The notes under the pieces: generated by a model | The model's input: the letters and a program-made list of their open reading frames with translations, nothing else | What the model was told of the DNA's origin: nothing | The model's database searches: none | Program-made: the position numbers and the translations under genes | Part shown: piece by piece, positions 57,654 through 64,000 of the stretch | Position numbering within the stretch: position 1 is the stretch's first letter | Layout: each line of letters starts with the position of its first letter | Assembly: GCA_964633715.1 (NCBI GenBank) | Contig: CAZWHQ010000022.1 | Span: 5,135-69,134, forward strand | DNA length: 64,000 nt | Direction: 5' to 3' | From: JAUWVG01 sp964633715 | GTDB taxonomy: Bacteria > Acidobacteriota > Aminicenantia > Aminicenantales > Aminicenantaceae

Positions 57654-60392
57654 TTAATCGTCCTCAAGCTTTTGAATAAAAATCCGAACCCGCTTGATAC
57701 TTTTTTCATCTGCTTCGACTATGACCATTTTCAGAGTATCTGTTTCTACGATTTCTTCTTGGAGAGGGATTCTATCGAGTAAAGAGATGAGGTAGCCGGC
57801 AATAGTCTTGTAATCTCCGGAAGGAATTCCCATATTAAATCTGTGATTCAGTTGTTGGACTTCGGCCTTACCATCACATTCGATAGTACTTTCGTTGATT
57901 TGATTGATAAAGTCGTTTTCTTTTCTGTCTTTTTCGTCCCAGATGTCTCCGAGAACCTCCTCAATCAAATCTTCTATAGTGACCAATCCGACGATACCCC
58001 CAAACTCATCGACGACAAAGGCCATAGTGGGACCACCCTGCCCCATCTCTCTCAGGAGGGAATAAACCCGCTTTGTTTCGGGTTCGTGTCTGATGTCTTT
58101 TCTTATAAATGTTGTTATGTCTGGCAGAACACTCTTGGAATAGAGTACATCCAGCACATTGACTAATCCAACCAGGTTATCCACTCTATCCTTAAATATG
58201 GGAATTCGCGAAAAGCCCGTTTCCGCTACAGTTTTGTAAAAATCTTCCAGACTTGCAGTGGTGGGCAGGCAGACAATCTCAACGAGCGGAGTCATGACTT
58301 TTTCAACTGTCATGGTTTCCAATTCAAGGACATTAAAGATCATATGGAGCAGGTCTTTCCTGAGAGCTCCTTCTTTTTCTCCCATTTTCGCGAGAAGTTT
58401 GAGTTCCTCCCTTCTCACACGTAGACTTTCTTTGTCCTCTCCCCTTGAAGTCTTCCCGACAAATAAATTTGTAATCCTGGAGATCGCAGAAACTACAGGG
58501 CGGAGAAGGATTCCTGAAAACCAGAGCCCTTGTGCGCTTCGCAGTGCAAGGGAATCAGCCTTGGCCCTGAAGATTGTCTTAGGGAGAATTTCGCAGAAAA
58601 TGAGGATGATAAGGGTCATAACAAGTGTATTGATTGTTTCCTGAAGCCCCCCTCTTTCAGGCAAAGCAGCACTGACCAAACGGAGTCCAGCAACACCAGC
58701 AGCCGTGGCCATCAAATTGGTCCCGACCAAAACGATACTCAATAATTTGTCTGGTTCCTGCCAGAGTTTATTGAGGATGATGGCTTTTTTATTTTTCTGC
58801 TGTGCCAAAACTTTGATTCGGGCCTTGGATGCAGAAACGACGGCCGTTTCTGATCCTTCATAGAAAGCAAGAAGAAAAATAGAGACAACAAGAAGACAAG
58901 TGAAGGCTAAAATCGACGACAGCGAGTTCGGCAGGCTGTTCGCCTGCCCTGCAGCTCCCATAAAAAAGATGCACATGATGGAGAGGAAAAAAAGAAATGA
59001 ACTTTTTGTTGTTTTTCTTTTTGGTTTTTCCTTCTTAAGCTTTGCTCGAACCATATCGATCCTAGTTCCATCCATCTTTTTTATTTCAAAATTAATGCCG
59101 CAGGACTCATCTGTAATGATATCGCCTTCCGAGGGGATGGAGCCGCGGAGATTGGTGATATAACCGCTGACCGTATCTGCCTTGGAAAGATCGAGATCCA
59201 ACCTAAAACGTTTATTTATGCCCCTAAGGCCGACATATCCGGGGATCAGCAAACAGGAGGAATCCTCTGGATCAGGTGTGATGGATAATTCGGTAGCCTT
59301 ATCGTATTCATCAAAAATCTCGCCCACAACTTCTTCAACGATATCTTCAACCGTCACCAATCCATCCACTCCGCCATATTCATCAAGCAGGATGGCCATC
59401 TGCTGTTTGTCTCTGGTCATGTCTAGAATAAGAGAGCCGATCTTTTTGGTGCTGATGGAATAATAGGGTGGCCGGACTAGTGTGTCCATCTGGCTGGGAT
59501 TCAAATCCTGAAGTATCTCTTTATGTGACAGGAACTCTTCTATACTGAGCTCCTCCACTAGTCTGCCTCCAAGGCTTTCGATAGTGAGGCCTTTCCAGCG
59601 TGGCCAGTCCTTTACATAGAAAATTCCGCAGATGTCATCGATGTTTTTTTTGATTACTGGGAGTCGGGAATGTCCGGATTTCTTGGTTAGAGCAAGCGCT
59701 TTAAAAATAGGTGTTGTGGAAGGGATGCGGATTATTCTTGTCCTCGGAACCATGATTTCCCTGGCATCAATATCCTTCAATTGGAATATGTTGTGTATCA
59801 TTTCCCCTTCGATTTTATGAAGCGCTCCGGAGCTCTCGCTTGATGTGACTATAGATTTTATCTCATCACTTGTCAGAAGATTCTGCTCGTGCATGGTTTT
59901 AATGCCAAATAGAGGAAGAAGAAGATCTGTCAAGAGGCGAAGAGTTCTCCTGAAAGGGAAGATAATAATAGAAAAAAACCAGAGAGGAGATGCAATAGTT
60001 CGTGCCATCTTTTCCGAATGATGGAGGGCATAGGTTTTGGGCGTAATTTCAGCAAACAAGAGAAGAAGTAGGGTTTCAAGAAATATTGCCGTTATATAAG
60101 CTAAGACAGGATTTCTGCCGTGAAATATTTCATTATAGATCAGCGAGCCGGATATACTGATGAACGCCATGTTGACGAGCGTATTGCCAAACAGGACAGT
60201 GATAAACAGCCTCCGGGGCTCATCGAGAAAATTTGTTATGGCCCGGCTGCTATTTTTTTTTTCCTGCTTGAGCCTCTGGACCTGTGGAAAAGTGAGAGCA
60301 GATAAGGCCGTCTCTGATCCGGAAAAAAATGAGGAGCAGAGCAACAAAAAAAACAGCCCGAGTATATAAAGGAATAGAGTAGAAATAGACAT
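57654..60392 (-). CDS. Double CNNM/CorC-type (hemolysin family) membrane protein
   Basis: 912 residues containing two complete units of the HlyC/CorC/CNNM family, each normally ~430 residues: DUF21 membrane domain (first ~5-185, FFSGSETALSAL; second ~480-660, YEGSETAVVSAS), two CBS domains (first ~195-340; second ~670-800) and a C-terminal CorC/HlyC domain (~345-430 and ~825-905). Linker with basic stretch (KKEKPKRKTTKSS) around 455. The reading frame is continuous. Family members transport or sense Mg2+/Co2+. The fusion of two units in one chain is unusual. Monocistronic. Confidence 0.83.
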   Translation of the reverse strand: MSISTLFLYILGLFFLLLCSSFFSGSETALSALTFPQVQRLKQEKKNSSRAITNFLDEPRRLFITVLFGNTLVNMAFISISGSLIYNEIFHGRNPVLAYITAIFLETLLLLLFAEITPKTYALHHSEKMARTIASPLWFFSIIIFPFRRTLRLLTDLLLPLFGIKTMHEQNLLTSDEIKSIVTSSESSGALHKIEGEMIHNIFQLKDIDAREIMVPRTRIIRIPSTTPIFKALALTKKSGHSRLPVIKKNIDDICGIFYVKDWPRWKGLTIESLGGRLVEELSIEEFLSHKEILQDLNPSQMDTLVRPPYYSISTKKIGSLILDMTRDKQQMAILLDEYGGVDGLVTVEDIVEEVVGEIFDEYDKATELSITPDPEDSSCLLIPGYVGLRGINKRFRLDLDLSKADTVSGYITNLRGSIPSEGDIITDESCGINFEIKKMDGTRIDMVRAKLKKEKPKRKTTKSSFLFFLSIMCIFFMGAAGQANSLPNSLSSILAFTCLLVVSIFLLAFYEGSETAVVSASKARIKVLAQQKNKKAIILNKLWQEPDKLLSIVLVGTNLMATAAGVAGLRLVSAALPERGGLQETINTLVMTLIILIFCEILPKTIFRAKADSLALRSAQGLWFSGILLRPVVSAISRITNLFVGKTSRGEDKESLRVRREELKLLAKMGEKEGALRKDLLHMIFNVLELETMTVEKVMTPLVEIVCLPTTASLEDFYKTVAETGFSRIPIFKDRVDNLVGLVNVLDVLYSKSVLPDITTFIRKDIRHEPETKRVYSLLREMGQGGPTMAFVVDEFGGIVGLVTIEDLIEEVLGDIWDEKDRKENDFINQINESTIECDGKAEVQQLNHRFNMGIPSGDYKTIAGYLISLLDRIPLQEEIVETDTLKMVIVEADEKSIKRVRIFIQKLEDD

Positions 60393-60446
60393 ATGTTATT
60401 GAGTCTTAAATTTATATAGCATAGGAAACACTTGATTTCAACTCAC

Positions 60447-62108
60447 TCATTCCCGTAAGCGGTAGATTTGTATCCCCCTCTGGTTATCAGCCAACAACAT
60501 GAAATTGGGGTGGTCGGATAGAATGGTCAGCACCTCCTTGATCCTTTCCTCCGGGTAATTGTTGAGGTGAAGAACAACATGGGTTACTCCCAACCGTTCG
60601 AGTTCGTCGACGGCGTGCTCTGAAGGAAAATCCTGCAACACTGTAGCCCGCCGTTCATAAGATTTGGGCGTGAATCCGCTGTACCCGTTGAGAAGAGGTT
60701 TCCAGTGAACCGTGGAGGCAAGCATATAAGTTGCATTTCTGGGGATTAATCCTGGCGGAGGAAAAGGTAATTCGACCACCACAGTGGATTCGGGCTTTTT
60801 TGCCAAGGTTTTATAGATCTCTGGGATGCCTTTATAAGAGGTGTATCCCATAGGAGCGCGGAGGACTTCCAGGTTGGCCACCATTATCAGCCCGGCTACT
60901 ACGACAGTTGCCCAGCGTTTCCCTTTCCAGCGCTGGCGAAGTTGGGAAAGACCGTAGCCAGCGAGGGCCGCGACAGCAAGGAGCACCAAATACCCAAAAC
61001 GGAAAGCGGCACGCAAGCCCTGTAGAGGGGGGAAAATCCGGTAAAGCCATGTATAGACCGGTGTTGCAGGCCCTAAGGACAGCAAAAAGCCTCCAGCTCC
61101 GATAATCAGGAACATGCGCAGACGCCTTCTTGTTTGTAAATTGGGTCTGCCAAAAAAAGCTACAAAGCACAGAATCACTGCGGTTATTCCAGGAAAGAGA
61201 GAGGCCGAGTTAAACTGATAGAAATTCTGGCTCCACAACGAGTAATGGATGCGGCCAGCTGATGCCAGATAAGCCGAGGGAGAAGCGGATAAGGAAGATA
61301 CCATCTCTATAGGGCGGATGACTTTGTGGGAGTCGAAGACGCCTAGGTATGGCGAGAGCACCAAAAGAACAATCCCACAGGCGAGCACAGCAACAACGCC
61401 GATTTTAAGAATAAACGATACAGGACGATAGCCCCACCAATCAGGAGCTCTGGAAAAAAAAACAATCCCCATGGCTACAGCGGCGATTATGGCCAGGTAG
61501 ATCGACGTAAGCGCGGACAGAGTCAAGAAGAGTGCAAGCAAAAACGCATCGCTTGTGCGCCGCTTCTGGATCAGATTATCAAAGGCAAGTATAGCCAGAG
61601 GCAGCCAGAGGGCGTATTGGGCTTGAAGATGAGGCAAGCTCGTTAGAGTGTGCGAATTAAACGCGAAAAGAGATCCTCCCATAATCCCCGCCAGAGGATC
61701 ACCCGTAAACTGCTTTATGAGGGCATATCCCCCGGCCGCCGTCAAAGTGAATCCTAAAAGGAGCAGCAGATTATAGGTGAGGACGGGCGAGGCTCCAAGC
61801 CAGCGCAGCGGGATGCCGAAAACACCGGGGGGGATAAGGGGTTCAGAAAAGGCCAGTGTAGATCGTTCGGGATAGAAGATGTTGGCGTCGAAGAGATGAA
61901 GAGGATCGCGGGGCATTTGATGGGCTATCCAGGAGACAATCCACTCGTTGAGTTGGGTGTCGGCATTATCGTTCCGAGAAAGCCGTGATGGGTTTGTGGC
62001 CAAGGGCCACGTATGAACAATCGAAAGAACGATAAAAACCAGGAAAACACAGACAACAAGGGTTTTCTTTTTGAATTGGAGTTTCCTTTGCTCCAAATTG
62101 TTCACCAT
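60447..62108 (-). CDS. Polytopic membrane protein, YfhO/GT-C-like
   Basis: 553 residues with about 11-12 membrane helices and the early luminal loop LHLFDANIFYPERST, the same pattern as the larger paralogue at 2859-4976 (YFNTNIFFPYKR). Also shared: LQGLRAAFRFGYL versus FNGLRAAARFHIF, and YTSYKGIPEIYK versus ENIPEVYKWL regions. No F5/8C domain. Probable glycosyl or polyprenyl-linked sugar transferase of the cell envelope; not proven. No gene partner nearby. Confidence 0.68.
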   Translation of the reverse strand: MVNNLEQRKLQFKKKTLVVCVFLVFIVLSIVHTWPLATNPSRLSRNDNADTQLNEWIVSWIAHQMPRDPLHLFDANIFYPERSTLAFSEPLIPPGVFGIPLRWLGASPVLTYNLLLLLGFTLTAAGGYALIKQFTGDPLAGIMGGSLFAFNSHTLTSLPHLQAQYALWLPLAILAFDNLIQKRRTSDAFLLALFLTLSALTSIYLAIIAAVAMGIVFFSRAPDWWGYRPVSFILKIGVVAVLACGIVLLVLSPYLGVFDSHKVIRPIEMVSSLSASPSAYLASAGRIHYSLWSQNFYQFNSASLFPGITAVILCFVAFFGRPNLQTRRRLRMFLIIGAGGFLLSLGPATPVYTWLYRIFPPLQGLRAAFRFGYLVLLAVAALAGYGLSQLRQRWKGKRWATVVVAGLIMVANLEVLRAPMGYTSYKGIPEIYKTLAKKPESTVVVELPFPPPGLIPRNATYMLASTVHWKPLLNGYSGFTPKSYERRATVLQDFPSEHAVDELERLGVTHVVLHLNNYPEERIKEVLTILSDHPNFMLLADNQRGIQIYRLRE

Positions 62109-62346
62109 TCTCCACTATTTCTGCCTTCTAACAACTTTTAATAAGAGTATCACATCCAAAAAGACAAAATCAAAGACTCATATAAACCCTTCATTAGCGT
62201 CTTTATTTAAAACATCATAAACAAAAGCCAGGTTTCAAATGTCAGGCTAATCACCATATTTAGAATTGCAAGGATTCTCACAATGCCACCAAAACAGTAT
62301 TTGAATGGGGCAGCCCCAGCACTTTTTATCAATCAAATCCCTTTTT

Positions 62347-63897
62347 TTATTTTTTCAGATGGAGCGCAGAGGGTGCGATAGCGAGACCGCCAAGGGACGT
62401 ACAGCGTAGTTCAGGGGGCAGCATCTTTCCTGAGGAAATAACAGCGTCGATTGTTTCATCCAACGGTATGGAATTTGTATAGCCCCCTAGGACAAGGTCC
62501 GCACAGACAAACGCACTGGAGGCGGCAACAGCATTTCGTGTATGACAGGGAATTTCACAAATGCCCTGCACCAAATCACAGACAGAACCCATTGTATTCT
62601 GAAAAGAGATGGCCGCAGCATCAAGAGCAAAATCGGTTTGTGCGCCTACAGCATCGATCACAGCCGCTGCTCCCATGGCTCCGGCAGCCCCGATTTCTAC
62701 CTGACACCCGGCGATCTCTGCAGCAAAAGTGCCCCGTATGGCCAAGATGAGGCCAATGGCTCCGGCGGCGAAAAGAGCCAGAGCGGCTTGAGTTTCGTTC
62801 AGCTTTTTTTCTTCGATGAGGATCGATATAACTCCAGGAAGGACACCGGCAGATCCACCAGTTGGGGCCGCACATACGATCCCCATACTGTTGGCTGTGT
62901 GCATCACGGCCATGGCTCTGGCTGCCGCTTCGGCATGAGGGCCTCCAATCGCCACGGCTTTTCTTTTTATAGCCTTATTTATCAAATGTGCACTCGGTTC
63001 AAGAAGCTGCATATTCACCTTTTGATCTAGAAGACCGGTCTTGATGGAGTCCAACATAACCTTCAACCTTTTTTTCATTTCTTGCAGGCAGTCTTCTTCG
63101 GAAAGTCCAAGCAAAACCGCTTCATATTTCAGGGCGATTTTCCCCAATGTCAAATCCTTTTCTTTGCTGATACGGTAAATGTCTTTAGCCGAGGAGAACA
63201 TCGGCTCACCGTATTTAGAGAAGATAAATGGAGAGGCCTCCCAAAAGTCCTTTGAAGAAGACACGGATTGGATCTTTGATCGTATATCTGGTTTCAGTGG
63301 GGATTTCAGTGTGACACTTAGAAGCCTTTGATGATTATTCTTCTGGATGGCAATTATTGCAGAGAGTGGCTTGAATAAGGCTTGAAGGTCCGGAAGTTCT
63401 GATTCTGTACAAGGAACAAAAATCACAAAATTTTTCCCATCCAGATCGATGTTCCAGTTATTCAATCTGACGATTCTGACAGATCCACCACCAGTAGATT
63501 TGGCCACAACTGTCAATTTTTTACCCTCTTGCGATTGGAGCGCTATCTTTACGCTGTTGGGGTGGTCGGCCTCGGGAAAAGGAGACAGGACAAAATGAAT
63601 GTGAAGATTTATTTCTTTAGCCATTTCAAGAGCGTTGTTAAATCGTACGTCTGTGATCGACCAACCCATAAGGCCTGCTGCAAATCCCAAATCCGATCCC
63701 TGTGCCTGGAAAACGCGGGCATATGATCCGTCAGGAGCAAAGGTGAACACGGCTTCATTAGGAGTTCCCCCAAAGAGCTCTCGGACGAGTTTTCCGATAT
63801 AATAAGATCCCGCCGTGTGCGAGCTCGACTGCCCTCTCATTACTGGGCCAAGAACGTCGTTAAAGATACTGATGAATGGTCGGTCTGAGTATTTCAT
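62347..63897 (-). CDS. sdaA: L-serine ammonia-lyase, single-chain iron-sulfur type
   Basis: 516 residues: beta (ACT-like/ASB) domain first with SSSHTAGSYYIGK, then alpha domain with the [4Fe-4S] cysteines in VCAAPTGGSAG, GCQVEIGAAGAMG and CEIPCHTRN. Converts L-serine to pyruvate and ammonia, supplying a fermenter with pyruvate. The single-chain form is the usual one in Gram-negative bacteria. ATG has no strong ribosome site visible. Rightmost gene in the window. Confidence 0.85.
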   Translation of the reverse strand: MKYSDRPFISIFNDVLGPVMRGQSSSHTAGSYYIGKLVRELFGGTPNEAVFTFAPDGSYARVFQAQGSDLGFAAGLMGWSITDVRFNNALEMAKEINLHIHFVLSPFPEADHPNSVKIALQSQEGKKLTVVAKSTGGGSVRIVRLNNWNIDLDGKNFVIFVPCTESELPDLQALFKPLSAIIAIQKNNHQRLLSVTLKSPLKPDIRSKIQSVSSSKDFWEASPFIFSKYGEPMFSSAKDIYRISKEKDLTLGKIALKYEAVLLGLSEEDCLQEMKKRLKVMLDSIKTGLLDQKVNMQLLEPSAHLINKAIKRKAVAIGGPHAEAAARAMAVMHTANSMGIVCAAPTGGSAGVLPGVISILIEEKKLNETQAALALFAAGAIGLILAIRGTFAAEIAGCQVEIGAAGAMGAAAVIDAVGAQTDFALDAAAISFQNTMGSVCDLVQGICEIPCHTRNAVAASSAFVCADLVLGGYTNSIPLDETIDAVISSGKMLPPELRCTSLGGLAIAPSALHLKK

Positions 63898-64000
63898 AAA
63901 AGATGCTTATCATAAATCCAAACTATGATCAATATGATTCGATTCCAGGACATACCCCAAAAATTTATGGATTGAATAAGCTGAGCTGTTTATTTTCTTC

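Overview
The window looks like a chromosomal segment of a Gram-negative (diderm), largely anaerobic heterotroph of moderate GC. Outer-membrane evidence is strong: an ADP-heptose/LPS gene run, an Mla-type lipid transport operon, TamB/BamA-like remnants, many lipoproteins and a C-terminal beta-barrel protein. Oxygen defence is of the anaerobe kind (rubrerythrin, flavodiiron protein, PerR) with a catalase-peroxidase added. The gene mix (S9 and M16 peptidases, serine dehydratase, indolepyruvate oxidoreductase-like protein, methylcrotonyl-CoA carboxylase genes, archaeal-type HMG-CoA synthase) suggests an amino-acid or peptide fermenter. Candidatus Aminicenantes or a related Acidobacteriota-like lineage is my best guess; this is inference, since no rRNA or other phylogenetic marker is present.

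Layout. 1-13.6 kb: TlpA-like thioredoxin protein (cut by the window edge), a coiled-coil protein, a GT2 glycosyltransferase with a polytopic membrane protein ending in an F5/8C domain, a secreted S9 peptidase, a quinoprotein-like beta-propeller with EF-hands, an M16 lipoprotein peptidase, and a secreted protein with PI3K/FAM20-like kinase motifs. 13.9-17.3 kb: orphan MttB-family methyltransferase, tRNA-Gly(CCC), a lipoate ligase/octanoyltransferase-like gene and an unknown protein. 17.4-20.5 kb (minus): an ECF sigma / anti-sigma / membrane protein / DUF4097-like operon behind a good ECF-type promoter. 20.7-27.8 kb (plus): the metabolic centrepiece, archaeal-type HMG-CoA synthase, thiolase and DUF35 protein followed by methylcrotonyl-CoA carboxylase beta, methylglutaconyl-CoA hydratase-like crotonase, biotin carboxylase and a separate biotin carrier. 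27.9-30.5 kb: a second sigma / anti-sigma-like pair with an HtrA-like protein that has lost catalytic His and Asp.

30.8-34.5 kb (minus): heptose kinase, heptose-phosphate adenylyltransferase, GT9 heptosyltransferase-like, ICMT-like methyltransferase and TrmH-like RNA methylase. 34.6-40.4 kb (plus): AlkD-like protein, serine hydrolase, ArsM, and a HExxH-propeller-barrel protein. 40.4-44.8 kb (minus): a degenerate serine hydrolase homologue, an IorA-like protein without ferredoxin domain, and a thrombospondin type 3 repeat protein. 44.9-50.0 kb: tRNA-Leu(CAA), then an oxygen-stress island: perR-katG-rubrerythrin (minus) divergent from a flavodiiron protein gene (plus), with PerR-like, FNR-like and other palindromic sites between.

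50.4-54.1 kb: a TrkA-C membrane protein followed by a stretch of truncated and chimeric genes (TamB fragment, BamA/TamA fragment, DUF389-CorA chimera), then a LapA-like protein. 54.2-57.5 kb (minus): MlaE-MlaF-MlaD-auxiliary lipoprotein operon. 57.7-63.9 kb (minus): a 912-residue protein made of two fused CNNM/CorC-type modules, a membrane protein paralogous to the one near 3-5 kb, and a single-chain iron-sulfur L-serine dehydratase.

The most interesting system is the 20.7-27.8 kb cluster. It places the archaeal thiolase/HMG-CoA synthase/DUF35 module directly upstream of leucine-pathway carboxylase genes, with no HMG-CoA lyase in view. This suggests a route in which HMG-CoA synthase and thiolase run backwards to finish leucine/isovalerate degradation, or the whole path runs forwards to make branched acyl-CoA. 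No CRISPR array, insertion sequence or prophage was seen.
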